From Petropleomorpha daqingensis (lineage in GTDB: Bacteria > Actinomycetota > Actinomycetes > Mycobacteriales > Geodermatophilaceae), in NCBI RefSeq assembly GCF_013408985.1, contig NZ_JACBZT010000001.1, forward strand, positions 558,001 to 622,000: a DNA stretch of 64,000 nucleotides, written 5' to 3'. The notes under the pieces were generated by a model, which saw only the letters and a program-made list of their open reading frames with translations, did not search any database and had not been told where the DNA came from. This document shows positions 8,665 through 16,919 of this stretch, one piece after another (position 1 is the stretch's first letter; every line of letters begins with the position of its first letter). The position numbers and the translations under genes were made by a program.

Positions 8665-9642
8665 ATGATCCTCGTCGTGGGAGCCACCGGTCAGCTCGGC
8701 AGCCTCGTCGTGCGCACGCTGCGCGAACAGGGGCACCCGGTGCGTGCCATGGTCCGGGACCTCTCGACCGCGGACGACCTCGCGGCGACCGGGGCCACGC
8801 TGGTCCGCGCAGACCTGACCGAACCGGAGACCCTCGACGCCGCCCTCGAGGGCGTCACGGCGGTGGTGGCGACCGCCAACGTCGCAGCTCCCACCCGCCC
8901 CGGCGACCGCAGCGACGCCCTGGACGCCGGATATGCCCAGCTGGTCGAGCGCGCCGAACGGTCCGGCGTCTCGCGGTTCGTGCTCGCCAGCGTCCCGGGG
9001 ACGCCGGTCGACGACGAGGTCCCCGTCGCCCGCTCCAAGCGGCGGACCGAGCGGTTGCTGGCCGCCTCGGGACTCTCGTGGGTGTCGGTCCAGATGCCGC
9101 CGTTCACCGAGGTGTGGCTGGCGCTGGTCGGCAGCCGGATCCCGCTCCGCGGCGAGCAGCGCGCCACGCTCACGCGGGCGTACCCCACGCTGCGGACGTT
9201 CCGCCGGATCGCCGGCGGCACGATCGAGGACCTCGGGCTGATGCTCGTCCCCGGGCCGGCTGCAGGACGGCAGGCGTTCCTCTCCGTGCACGACGCGGCC
9301 CGCGTGCTGGCGGCCTGCGCGCTCGACGACTCGATCTCCGGGCAGGTCGAGGTCGGCGGCCCGGAGGCGCTCTCGTGGGCCGACGTCGCGCAGATCTACA
9401 GCCGCCTGCTCGATCGCCGGGTGCGGGTCGTCGCCCAGCCGGCCGCCCTGTTCACCGGGTTGCAGAAGCTGCTCGGCCCGGTGGCGCCGTCCTTGGCCGG
9501 CATCATGGCGCTCAACCGGCTGATGGCGGTCTCGCAGAGCGACTGGAACACCACCGCTGTCACCGACCGGCTGGGCGTGCACGACCTGCGCACCGTCGAG
9601 CAGGTGCTTCAGGAGAAGGCAGCGCTGGCGCCTACTTCCTGA
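8665..9642 (+). CDS. NmrA-like NAD(P)-binding protein (atypical SDR)
   Basis: A 325-residue Rossmann-fold protein. The N-terminus has Val-Val-Gly-Ala-Thr-Gly-Gln-Leu-Gly (residues 4-12), the nucleotide motif of atypical short-chain dehydrogenases such as NmrA or quinone reductase-like proteins. The usual Tyr-x3-Lys catalytic pair is not evident, which fits a binding or sensor role or an atypical reductase. ATG at 8665 follows a GGAGG site by 6-7 nt. The stop overlaps the convergent secreted-protein gene by 11 bp. Substrate unknown. Confidence 0.8.
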   Translation: MILVVGATGQLGSLVVRTLREQGHPVRAMVRDLSTADDLAATGATLVRADLTEPETLDAALEGVTAVVATANVAAPTRPGDRSDALDAGYAQLVERAERSGVSRFVLASVPGTPVDDEVPVARSKRRTERLLAASGLSWVSVQMPPFTEVWLALVGSRIPLRGEQRATLTRAYPTLRTFRRIAGGTIEDLGLMLVPGPAAGRQAFLSVHDAARVLAACALDDSISGQVEVGGPEALSWADVAQIYSRLLDRRVRVVAQPAALFTGLQKLLGPVAPSLAGIMALNRLMAVSQSDWNTTAVTDRLGVHDLRTVEQVLQEKAALAPTS

Positions 9643-11968
9643 CCGTCACGGTCGAGGAGTTCTTGTTGTCACCGGGTGTCGGATCGGTGGGCGTCACGCA
9701 GGAGGTGGCACTCACCTTGGCGTTCACGGCCGCGGTCACCTGCACCCCCAGCAGGTAGCTCGCGCTCTCCCCCGGCGCGAGGACGCCGCTGTGGCTGCAG
9801 CGCAGTCCCTTCTGGCTGCAGCTCCAGCCGGAACCGGCCCAGGTGGTCGCGGTGAGCCCGCGGCCGAGGGTCACGGTCACCACCGCCGGCGTGGTCGTGG
9901 CGGCCGTGCCGGTGTTGGTCACCGTGATCCGGTAGCCCGCGGGCGCACCGTGCTTGAACGTCGACAGCGGGTCCGTCCTGACGGCCAGGTCCGGGTGAGG
10001 AGCAGGGCCGATCGTCAGCCGGAACTGCTTCTGAGCCGTCTGCGGGACGGCCTCGGCGTCGGTCACGCGGACCGTGAAGGTGCTCGTGCAGGCCGTCTTC
10101 GGCACCCCCACGATCGTGCCGTCCGGCTGCAGGGTCAGCCCGGCGGGCAGGTGGCTGCCGGACGGGAGGGACCACCGGTAGGGCGCCACCCCGCCGGTCG
10201 CCGTGAGCGTCGCCGTGTAGGGCTGCCCGACGGTGCCGGGCGGCAGCGGGCTCGTGGTCGTGATCTGCAGCGGGGCGATGACCGCGACCGGGGTCACGGG
10301 GTTCGACGGCCCGGAGTCCGGCCCGGTCCCGGCGCCGTTGGTGGCGGCCACCGTGATCGTGTAGGTCGTCCCGTTGGTGAGCCCGGAGATCGTGAGCGGG
10401 CTTCCCGTGCCGGTGCCCGTGACGGTGGGCGGCCCGGCGACGACGGGTGTCGCGGTGGCGGTGTAGCCGGTGATGTCGGAGCCGCCGTTCGAGGACGGCG
10501 GGGTGAAGGTGACCGTCGCCGAGCCGTCCCCGGGCGTGGCCGTACCGATCGTCGGCGGACCGGGCACGGTCGCGGCGACGGTGATCGTGGAGTCGACGGA
10601 ATCCGCGCCCTCGGTGCTGGTCGCCGTGACGGTGAACGACCACGTGCCGGCCTCGGTCGGGGTGCCGGAGAGGTGCCCGTCGCCGGACAGGCCGAGCCCC
10701 GGCGGCAGGTCGCCGGAGGTCACCGACGCCGTCGGAGCCGGGTCGCCCGTCATCGCGTAGTCGAAGGCGTAGGCCGATCCGACGGTGCCGTCGGGTGGAT
10801 CACCGCTGATCGTGGGTGCGCTCGTCGCCGGCTGGATCACCAGGGTCACCGGGTCGTCGTAGCTGCCGACCGGCGTGAGCGCCTGCAACGTCAGAGGGAA
10901 CGTGCCGGCCTCTGTGGGGTTGCCGGAGAGGGTTCCGCTCCGGCTGTCGAAGCTCAGCCCGCCGGGCAGCGTGCCGGACAGGTGCAGCTCCGGCGGCGGC
11001 CACCCGGAGGCGGCGAACGTGTAGCTGTAGTCGAGGCCGACCATGCCGGTGGGTGGGGTGTCCGCGGTGAACGTCGGGGTGTCGGCCACCCCGTACTGGA
11101 CGATGACCGCGCCCTCCCCGCCGTTCGGAACGGGCGCGGCGACCCCGCGCTCGCTGACCGCGTCCAGCGCGTTGGGGGTGACGTAGTTCGAGCCGCCGGC
11201 ACCGCCACTCGCGCCGAGACCACCGCCGCCCCCGTAGTAGCCGCCGCCACCACCACCACCGCCGCCGTTCGGCTGCTGCAGTCCGGCGCCGCCGGCACCG
11301 AGGGTTCCGTTCCCGCCGTGCACCGACGGGGCGAAGTCGAAGTAGGCACCGGAGCCACCCGCGCTCTGCGTGCCCCCGGTGGCTGGGTTGGCGAACGTCG
11401 GGTCTTGCGGTGCGGTCGCCCCGACGTCGGCCCCTCCGGCTCCGCCCGGACTGTTGAAGCCGGCACCCCCGCCGCCGGCGGCGACGAGGATCCGGTTGGC
11501 CAGCCCCGAGCCGCTGGCGCGCACATCGCTGCCGCCTCCCGCGCCCCAGCCGGCGTACCCGAGACCGTTACCGTCGCCGCCAGCGCCGCCGCCGTTGTAG
11601 CCCCCGGCCCCGCCGTCGATGCCCGAGGGACCGTGCGGATCACCACCCGTGCCCCCGACGACGAGGACGTACTGGTCACCCGGGACGACAGGCAGCACCG
11701 CGTGAACGTGGCCCCCCGCGGCATGGCCGAGCGTGTCGTTGCCGCCGCCGACGGCGCCGTAGAGGTCGAAGATCGCCGTGTTCACCCCGGGCGGCACGGT
11801 CCACGTCTGCGTGGTGTGGCTGTAGAACCCGAAGTTGCCCGTGGACGCCGCCCTCGCCGGGGCTGCGACCAGCCCGACGAACGCCGCCGCAGCCGCGCCG
11901 GCGACCAACCCGGCGAGCACCCGCCGCCGCTCCGGCAGCACGCGCGTCTTCTCGAGGCAACCGTCCAT
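9632..11968 (-). CDS. Large secreted protein: glycine-rich, Ig-like, FN3 and DUF11 domains
   Basis: A 778-residue exported protein. A basic start and an Ala-rich hydrophobic segment end in an Ala-x-Ala site near residue 40. Residues 45-293 form a glycine-rich domain of repeated Gly-Gly-Ala-Gly-Gly. Two putative Ig (He_PIG) repeats follow (about 297-380 and 385-468), each with Leu-Pro-x-Gly-Leu-x6-Gly-x-Leu-Ser-Gly. A fibronectin type III domain (470-560), a third He_PIG (565-655) and a DUF11/CARDB-like end (660-778) with a Cys pair complete it. There is no C-terminal membrane span or sortase signal, so it is probably released or held non-covalently. Adhesin or matrix function is inferred from architecture. 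Confidence 0.8.
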   Translation of the reverse strand: MDGCLEKTRVLPERRRVLAGLVAGAAAAAFVGLVAAPARAASTGNFGFYSHTTQTWTVPPGVNTAIFDLYGAVGGGNDTLGHAAGGHVHAVLPVVPGDQYVLVVGGTGGDPHGPSGIDGGAGGYNGGGAGGDGNGLGYAGWGAGGGSDVRASGSGLANRILVAAGGGGAGFNSPGGAGGADVGATAPQDPTFANPATGGTQSAGGSGAYFDFAPSVHGGNGTLGAGGAGLQQPNGGGGGGGGGYYGGGGGLGASGGAGGSNYVTPNALDAVSERGVAAPVPNGGEGAVIVQYGVADTPTFTADTPPTGMVGLDYSYTFAASGWPPPELHLSGTLPGGLSFDSRSGTLSGNPTEAGTFPLTLQALTPVGSYDDPVTLVIQPATSAPTISGDPPDGTVGSAYAFDYAMTGDPAPTASVTSGDLPPGLGLSGDGHLSGTPTEAGTWSFTVTATSTEGADSVDSTITVAATVPGPPTIGTATPGDGSATVTFTPPSSNGGSDITGYTATATPVVAGPPTVTGTGTGSPLTISGLTNGTTYTITVAATNGAGTGPDSGPSNPVTPVAVIAPLQITTTSPLPPGTVGQPYTATLTATGGVAPYRWSLPSGSHLPAGLTLQPDGTIVGVPKTACTSTFTVRVTDAEAVPQTAQKQFRLTIGPAPHPDLAVRTDPLSTFKHGAPAGYRITVTNTGTAATTTPAVVTVTLGRGLTATTWAGSGWSCSQKGLRCSHSGVLAPGESASYLLGVQVTAAVNAKVSATSCVTPTDPTPGDNKNSSTVTVRK

Positions 11969-12047
11969 GGCCGTTCCCCGTGCATCGCGGCCGGACCGCT
12001 CGCCGGCGTCGTCGCAGCCGGCAGGCTAGGACCTGGGCAGAGCGTTT

Positions 12048-12065
12048 GGGAACGGGTCTGTTCCC
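12048..12065 (-). terminator. Weak hairpin after DUF2469
   Basis: A 6-bp stem (GGGAAC/GTTCCC) with a 6-nt loop lies 17 nt past the DUF2469 stop on the minus strand. There is no U-run. It may end the rnhB operon before the secreted-protein gene. Confidence 0.3.
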
Positions 12066-12081
12066 GCCGTGCAACGAAGCG

Positions 12082-12390
12082 TCAGGTGGCGGGCAGTTCC
12101 AGGTCGGGCTTGTCGAGCTCCTCGACGTTGACGTCCTTGAAGGTCAGCACCCGGACGTTGCGCACGAACCGCGCCGGCCGGTACATGTCCCAGACCCAGG
12201 CGTCGGACAGCTTGAGCTCGAAGAAGACCTCGCCGCCGGCCTCGCGCACCTGCAGGTCGACCGAGTTGGCGAGGTAGAACCGGCGCTCGGTCTCCACGAC
12301 GTAGGTGAACTGACGGACGATGTCCCGGTACTCGCGATAGAGCTGCAGCTCCATCTCGGTCTCGTACTTCTCGAGATCCTCGGTGCTCAT
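12082..12390 (-). CDS. DUF2469 family protein
   Basis: A 102-residue acidic protein matching DUF2469, a short family almost confined to Actinobacteria and nearly always next to rnhB. The opening Met-Ser-x-Glu-Asp-Leu-Glu-Lys-Tyr-Glu-x-Glu and the central Tyr-x3-Glu-Arg-Arg-Phe-Tyr-Leu-Ala-Asn are typical. No signal peptide or membrane span. Its ATG overlaps the rnhB stop as ATGA, so it is translationally coupled. The function is not known. Confidence 0.92.
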   Translation of the reverse strand: MSTEDLEKYETEMELQLYREYRDIVRQFTYVVETERRFYLANSVDLQVREAGGEVFFELKLSDAWVWDMYRPARFVRNVRVLTFKDVNVEELDKPDLELPAT

Positions 12391-13142
12391 CGCAGGTCTC
12401 CGGCCAGAGGACTCATGTCTTCATCATCGACCATGCCGGCCGCCCCGGTCAGCTGGAGTGCCCGCCCGGCGTGCGCGTCCCGTGCGCGGGCCACGTTGAC
12501 GAACCGCATCCGGTGCTCCGGACAGGGCCCGTGGCGGTCCAGCGCGGCGCTGTGGACGTCGGTGATGTAGCCCTTGTGACCGGCGAAGTCGTACTCCGGC
12601 CACTTCTCGTGCAGCTCGAGCATGATCCGGTCGCGAGTGACCTTGGCCAGCACCGACGCCGCGGCCACGCACGCGGCCACCCGGTCGCCCTTCCACACCG
12701 CGAGGTTGGGCCGGGACAGGCCGGGCACCGGAAAGCCGTCGGTGAGCACGTAGTCGGGGCCCGGGTCGAGAGCGCACACCGCCCGGCGCAGGGCCTCCAG
12801 ATTGGTCACGTGCATCCCGCGGGCGTCGAGATCCTCGACCGGGATGACGACGACCGACCAGGAGACGGCGCGGTCGACGACCTGGGCGTAGACCCGTTCC
12901 CGCGCCGCGGCGGTGAGCAGCTTGGAGTCGGCCAGCTCCGGCACCCGCCCGCGGCGGCCGGGCGGCAGCACGCAGGCGGCGGCGACCAGCGGGCCGGCGC
13001 AGGCGCCGCGGCCGGCCTCGTCGGCGCCGGCGATCGCGGAGAAGCCGCGGCGGCGCAGGCGGCGTTCCATCTCCCACAGCGAATCGGCGTCGGACACCGG
13101 CTCGGGGGAAGCGGAGCGGGCAGGGGCGGAACGGAGAGCCAT
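12387..13142 (-). CDS. rnhB: Ribonuclease HII
   Basis: A 251-residue RNase HII that nicks 5' of ribonucleotides in DNA-RNA duplexes. The catalytic signature Asp-Glu-Ala-Gly-Arg-Gly is at 41-46. Downstream are the Asp of Asp-Ser-Lys-Leu-Leu, the Thr-Asp-Gly-Phe-Pro-Val strand and the Ala-Ser-Val-Leu-Ala-Lys-Val-x-Arg-Asp motif. The first 30 residues and the last 35 are loosely conserved extensions. A TAGGGT -10-like hexamer lies 9 nt upstream of the ATG. Confidence 0.95.
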   Translation of the reverse strand: MALRSAPARSASPEPVSDADSLWEMERRLRRRGFSAIAGADEAGRGACAGPLVAAACVLPPGRRGRVPELADSKLLTAAARERVYAQVVDRAVSWSVVVIPVEDLDARGMHVTNLEALRRAVCALDPGPDYVLTDGFPVPGLSRPNLAVWKGDRVAACVAAASVLAKVTRDRIMLELHEKWPEYDFAGHKGYITDVHSAALDRHGPCPEHRMRFVNVARARDAHAGRALQLTGAAGMVDDEDMSPLAGDLR

Positions 13143-13151
13143 CGCCGTCCG

Positions 13152-13157
13152 ACCCTA
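13152..13157 (-). promoter_or_regulatory. -10 element of rnhB
   Basis: On the minus strand TAGGGT ends 9 nt before the rnhB ATG and sits in the second copy of a 10-bp tandem repeat (GTCGTAGGGG then GTCGTAGGGT). The 5' leader would be only about 2-3 nt and there is no Shine-Dalgarno site. Confidence 0.4.
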
Positions 13158-13202
13158 CGACCCCCTACGACAGAACGTCGTCGGGACAGGCGAACGCACG
13201 GC

Positions 13203-13232
13203 GGGCCGGTTCCCCCCGAGGGGAACCGGCCC
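13203..13232 (-). terminator. Strong hairpin after the LuxR-type regulator
   Basis: Perfect 13-bp arms (13203-13215 and 13220-13232) around a 4-nt loop, downstream of the regulator stop at 13284. A second hairpin with 7-bp arms (13241-13247 and 13261-13267) lies between. Tandem GC-rich hairpins without a U-run are usual actinobacterial terminators. Confidence 0.75.
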
Positions 13233-13283
13233 GTGGTGCTCGGACCGCCGAGGAGGCGGACGGTCCGGATCCCAAGGAGGGAG

Positions 13284-14012
13284 TCAGGCGTCGGCGTCAG
13301 CCGGGACGGCGCTCTGCGCCAGCCCGTGCGCGCCGCACGTGCACGCCCCGCCACCGTTGCGCGAGGAGAGCACGAGCGAGACAGCGTGCGCCCGGTCGCG
13401 GGCACCCAGCTTGCGCAGGATGGCCTTGACGTGGGACTTGACGGTGTCCTCGCTGATGAACAGGTTGCGACCGATCTGCCGGTTCGACTGGCCCTGGATG
13501 AGCTCGTCGAGCACGTCCTGCTCGCGCCGGGTCAGCGGCACCTCGGGGACGAACGGCTTGCCGGCGGGCACGGCCGACGGCTCGACCCGGCGGATCTGCG
13601 GGTCGACCACGGTCCGCCCGGCGCGGGCGGCCAGGATGGCCCAGCCCAGCAGGGTCGGCGAGGTGTTGAGCAGCAGGTACCCGCGGATACCGGCGGCCAG
13701 CGCCTCGTTGACGACGGCGGGGTCCTCGGAGGTGGCCAGCGCGACGATCGTCACGCGGGGGAAGCGGCTGCGCAGGTCGCGGCAGGCGTTGAGCGTCGCG
13801 GCCCGGCCGGCGCCCAGCTCGACGACGACGGCGTCGGGGCGGGCGGTCTCGACCAGGGTCAGGGCCCGGCGCAGCTCGCCCGGCGTGCCCACGGACTGCA
13901 TGCCGGCGGTCTCGTTGATCATGCTGACCAGACCGCGACGCAGCACAGGGCTGTCGGCGAGGAGGAGCACGCGGGTCACGCCGCGGGCGGTGCTCGCCAT
14001 GGGTGCAGACAC
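13284..14012 (-). CDS. LuxR-family regulator with a degenerate receiver domain
   Basis: A 242-residue protein laid out as a NarL-type response regulator. The receiver fold spans about 12-138 and the LuxR helix-turn-helix 158-218 (Leu-Thr-Arg-Arg-Glu-x-Asp-Val-Leu, then Ser-Asn-Arg-Gln-Ile-Gly and Thr-Val-Lys-Ser-His-Val). The phospho-acceptor Asp is replaced by Glu65, only one of the paired acidic residues remains (Ala19-Asp20), and the conserved Lys is Asn116. Phosphorylation-independent control is therefore likely. The tail has Cys224-x-Cys226-x2-His229. No kinase gene is adjacent. GTG at 14012 is chosen for the GGAG site 6 nt upstream; an ATG at 14000 is an alternative. Confidence 0.82.
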   Translation of the reverse strand: MSAPMASTARGVTRVLLLADSPVLRRGLVSMINETAGMQSVGTPGELRRALTLVETARPDAVVVELGAGRAATLNACRDLRSRFPRVTIVALATSEDPAVVNEALAAGIRGYLLLNTSPTLLGWAILAARAGRTVVDPQIRRVEPSAVPAGKPFVPEVPLTRREQDVLDELIQGQSNRQIGRNLFISEDTVKSHVKAILRKLGARDRAHAVSLVLSSRNGGGACTCGAHGLAQSAVPADADA

Positions 14013-14039
14013 TTTCGTCTCCGTTTCAACTCCGGGAAG

Positions 14040-14130
14040 TTCCAACACCTCCATCGGAAGGGTGAAACGGATGCTTGAATGCTTTCCCAGAATTTTTTTC
14101 GAAACTTCCGAAGTGCGCCCGGTCACACGC
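14040..14130. promoter_or_regulatory. AT-rich promoter region upstream of the LuxR-type regulator
   Basis: This stretch is clearly richer in A and T than any other intergenic part of the window, with seven T in a row at 14093-14099 and small palindromes such as ACTTCCGAAGT at 14104-14114. It precedes only the regulator gene. It may bind a nucleoid protein of the Lsr2 kind or the regulator itself. Confidence 0.4.
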
Positions 14131-14173
14131 GTAACGCCGGAAAGACTCCAGTGAATGGTCTATGCCGAATGGC

Positions 14174-15088
14174 TCAGCGTCGCCGGCGCCGGCGTCGCCA
14201 GAGCGCGAACGGCACCACGGCGGCCAGCGCCACCCCGTCCGGTGCCACCACCGCGCCCGGCGCGGCGGCGGCCGTGCCCTGGATGTCGGGCGAATGCAGC
14301 ACGCCGAACCGGCTCAACGGCCAGACGATGAGCGAGGCCTTTCCGATGACGTCGCTCTCGGCGATCGTGCCGTCGTATTTGTCGCCCACGTGCGAGCGGG
14401 AATCGGCCGACGCCGAACGGTGGTCGCCCATCACCCACAGCCGCCCCTTGGGCACGGTCACCGGGCCGAAGGCACGTTGGTCGATCGGGTTGTTCTCGAA
14501 GATGTAGGGCTCGACCAGCGCCTTGCCGTCGACGGTCACGTTGCCCTTGTCGTCGCAGCACTGGACCGTCTGGCCGCCGGTGGCGATCACGCGCTTGACG
14601 TAGTCGTCCTCGCTGGGCGGGGCGACGCCGATGGAGCGGCCCAGCCACAGCAGCGCCCCGGAGAACCAGTTGCTCGGCTCGTCGACCTGGACCTCCGGGG
14701 TCCAGGTCGAGGGCCCCTTGAAGACGACGATGTCGCCGGGTTCGGGCTTGCCGAACCAATACGGCACCTTGTTGACCAGCACGCGGTCGCCGGTGCAGCC
14801 CGGGCAGCCGTGCAGCGTCTGCTCCATCGACCCCGAGGGGATGAAGAAGGCCTGCACGAGGAAGGTCTTCACCAGCAGCGCGAGCACGAAGGCGATCAGC
14901 AGGAGCACCGGCAGCTCGCGCAGCAGCGAGCCCTTCTTCTTCGGTTGCTCGCGCCGGTGCCGGCGACTGCGCCGGGTGGGCCGCTCCTCGGCTGTGGTCT
15001 CGGCCTGCTCGCCCGTGCCGGGCTCCGGCGTGCCGTCGTCCCCCTCGGGAACGACACCGGCGGGACCCACGGGCCGATCGCTGCTCAT
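14174..15088 (-). CDS. lepB: Type I signal peptidase
   Basis: A 304-residue membrane serine protease that removes signal peptides from Sec and Tat substrates. A cytoplasmic Arg/Lys-rich N-terminus leads to a membrane helix at about 59-79. The nucleophile is Ser87 in Ser-Gly-Ser-Met and the general base Lys165 in Val-Lys-Arg-Val. The Gly-Asp-His-Arg-x-Ala-Ser-x-Asp-Ser-Arg box follows. The C-terminus has a second hydrophobic stretch and a run of Arg. Extracellular cysteines (Cys-Pro-Gly-Cys at 95-98, Cys-Cys at 177-178) could form disulfides. A TACGCT -10-like hexamer lies 8 nt before the ATG. Confidence 0.95.
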   Translation of the reverse strand: MSSDRPVGPAGVVPEGDDGTPEPGTGEQAETTAEERPTRRSRRHRREQPKKKGSLLRELPVLLLIAFVLALLVKTFLVQAFFIPSGSMEQTLHGCPGCTGDRVLVNKVPYWFGKPEPGDIVVFKGPSTWTPEVQVDEPSNWFSGALLWLGRSIGVAPPSEDDYVKRVIATGGQTVQCCDDKGNVTVDGKALVEPYIFENNPIDQRAFGPVTVPKGRLWVMGDHRSASADSRSHVGDKYDGTIAESDVIGKASLIVWPLSRFGVLHSPDIQGTAAAAPGAVVAPDGVALAAVVPFALWRRRRRRR

Positions 15089-15096
15089 CGCGGACC

Positions 15097-15102
15097 AGCG
15101 TA
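15097..15102 (-). promoter_or_regulatory. -10 element of lepB
   Basis: TACGCT on the minus strand lies 8 nt before the ATG, so lepB could be transcribed on its own with almost no leader, besides reading through from rplS. Confidence 0.35.
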
Positions 15103-15168
15103 CGGCCGGGTGGGACCCGCCGGAGGCAGCCGGGGTTCGCCCGGCCGGAGGTGTTGGGGGGAACCGCG

Positions 15169-15525
15169 TCAGCGCGCGGCCGGCTCCCGCTTCTCCTTGA
15201 TCTTGGCGGCCTTGCCGCGCAGCTCGCGGAGGTAGTACAGCTTCGCCCGGCGGACGTCACCGCGGGTGACGACCTCGATCTTCTCGACGACCGGGGTGTG
15301 CACGGGGAAGGTCCGCTCGACGCCGACGCCGAAGCTCACCTTGCGCACGGTGAAGGTCTCGCGGGAGCCGCCGCCCTGACGGCGGATCACGACGCCCTGG
15401 AAGACCTGGATGCGCGAACGGTTGCCCTCGACGACGCGGACGTGCACCTTGACGGTGTCGCCGGGACGGAACTCGGGGATGTCGTCGCGCAGCGAGTCGG
15501 CGTCGAGTGCGTCCAGGGTGTTCAT
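15169..15525 (-). CDS. rplS: 50S ribosomal protein L19
   Basis: A 118-residue L19 that sits at the 30S-50S interface. The signature [11 protein letters not shown], the Arg-x-Gln-Val-Phe-Gln-Gly-Val-Val-Ile strand, and the Ala-Lys-Leu-Tyr-Tyr-Leu-Arg-Glu-Leu-x-Gly-Lys-Ala-Ala end are all present. An AGGA site lies 8 nt before the ATG. It lies downstream of trmD, the usual order, with a Nudix gene and 149 bp between. Confidence 0.97.
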   Translation of the reverse strand: MNTLDALDADSLRDDIPEFRPGDTVKVHVRVVEGNRSRIQVFQGVVIRRQGGGSRETFTVRKVSFGVGVERTFPVHTPVVEKIEVVTRGDVRRAKLYYLRELRGKAAKIKEKREPAAR

Positions 15526-15674
15526 CTCAGCAGTCCTGTCGTCCTAGCGGTGGCACGTACACGGTGCGGACAGCGGCCGTCCCGGGCTGTGGACTTCCGG
15601 GGGCCGCGGCTCGCTCTTCGAGCATGCGTCGACGGGCGCCGACGTCTGCAGCAGCTCTCTACTGTGCCACAACT

Positions 15675-16175
15675 TCAGTCGACGATGCGCGGCGGCCCCG
15701 TCCAGGGCCCCCTGAGCAGCTCCGGGAGCGCCGTCGCGAGCTCCCGTGGGACGAAGATCTCCTCGCTCGCGGCGATCTCGGCCACGCTCCACCAGCGCCA
15801 CGGCTGGTCCTCGTAGGCCTCCAGCTCGGTCTGCCCGCGCACGTCCACCTCGTGCACGACGTCGCGCAGCACGAAGTAGGTCTCCCGGTGGTCGAACAGC
15901 TCGCCGAGGTGAGGGGCGACGGCACGGCGGAGCCAGACCGGGCCCTCGAGGGCACGGGGATCCACGTCGAGGCCGATCTCCTCCGCGAGCTCGCGGACGG
16001 CGGTCACCCGGGCCGACTCCCCCGGCTCGGTGCGACCGCCCGGCGTGTACCAGTACAGGACCGGTCCCGGCGGGGTCTCGAGGTCGACCAGCCGCGACCC
16101 GAACAGCAGCACCCGCGACCCGGGGTCGAGGACGACGACGCGGGCCGCGGAGCGCAGCCGCAACGACTCAGGCAT
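15675..16175 (-). CDS. Nudix hydrolase
   Basis: A 166-residue Nudix protein. The box reads Gly-Gly-Arg-Thr-Glu-Pro-Gly-Glu-Ser then Arg-Glu-Leu-x-Glu-Glu-Ile-Gly, matching the G-x5-E-x7-REUXEEXGU consensus except for the spacing typical of this subgroup. The substrate, some nucleoside diphosphate linked to another group, is not evident. Its ATG overlaps the trmD stop by 8 bp, so it is the last gene of the rpsP-trmD unit. It separates trmD from rplS, which are adjacent in many bacteria. Confidence 0.85.
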   Translation of the reverse strand: MPESLRLRSAARVVVLDPGSRVLLFGSRLVDLETPPGPVLYWYTPGGRTEPGESARVTAVRELAEEIGLDVDPRALEGPVWLRRAVAPHLGELFDHRETYFVLRDVVHEVDVRGQTELEAYEDQPWRWWSVAEIAASEEIFVPRELATALPELLRGPWTGPPRIVD

Positions 16176-16914
16176 CCCCGTCGAGCAGCTGCCGCTCGGC
16201 CTCGGTGAGCGCCCCCTCGGGCAGCCGCAGGAGCAGGTCGGGACGGCGGGCGGCGGTGCGGCGCAGCGACTGCTCCCGCCGCCAGCGGGCGATCGCCGCG
16301 TGGTCGCCGGAGAGCAGGACCGGCGGGACGTCGTGGCCGCGCCAGGACGCCGGCCGCGTGTAGGACGGCCCCTCCAGCAGGCCGTCGGCGTGCGAGTCGA
16401 ACTCGACCGACTCGCGGTTGCCGACGACCCCGGGCAGCAGCCGGGTGACCGCCTCGACCATGACCAGCACCGCGGACTCGCCGCCGGCCAGCACGTAGTC
16501 GCCGATCGACACCTCGGAGACCGGCCCCGCCTCCGCGGCCCAGTCCGCGACCCGCTGGTCGATGCCCTCGTACCGGCCGCAGGCGAAGACCAGCCCCGGC
16601 TCGGCGGCCCACTCCGCGGCCATGGCCTGGGTGAACGGGCGCCCGGCAGGGGTCGGCACGACCAGCCGGGTGCCCGGCGGGCGGACCTCCTCGAGCGCGC
16701 GCGCCCAGGGCTCGGGCCGCATGACCATGCCGGGCCCGCCGCCGTAGGGGGCGTCGTCGACCGTGCGGTGCACGTCGTCGGTCCAGGCGCGCAGGTCGTG
16801 GACGGCGATGTCGACCAGGCCGCGCTCGGCGGCCTTGCCCAGCAGCGACTGGCGCAGCGGGGCGAGGTACTCCGGGAAGATGGTGACGACCTGGATGAGG
16901 AAACTGCTCCGCAC
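16168..16914 (-). CDS. trmD: tRNA (guanine-37-N1)-methyltransferase
   Basis: A 248-residue SPOUT methyltransferase that makes m1G37 in tRNAs and prevents frameshifting. Signatures are Val-Thr-Ile-Phe-Pro-Glu-Tyr at the N-terminus, [12 protein letters not shown], and the knot sequences Gly-Arg-Tyr-Glu-Gly-Ile-Asp-Gln-Arg and [11 protein letters not shown]. It starts 5 nt after the rimM stop. S-adenosylmethionine dependence is known for the family. Confidence 0.96.
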   Translation of the reverse strand: MRSSFLIQVVTIFPEYLAPLRQSLLGKAAERGLVDIAVHDLRAWTDDVHRTVDDAPYGGGPGMVMRPEPWARALEEVRPPGTRLVVPTPAGRPFTQAMAAEWAAEPGLVFACGRYEGIDQRVADWAAEAGPVSEVSIGDYVLAGGESAVLVMVEAVTRLLPGVVGNRESVEFDSHADGLLEGPSYTRPASWRGHDVPPVLLSGDHAAIARWRREQSLRRTAARRPDLLLRLPEGALTEAERQLLDGDA

Positions 16915-16919
16915 GGCGC

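Noticed and set aside
14093-14099. Seven-T run as the U-tract of a lepB terminator
   Set aside because: It is on the plus strand while lepB is read on the minus strand, and no hairpin precedes it.
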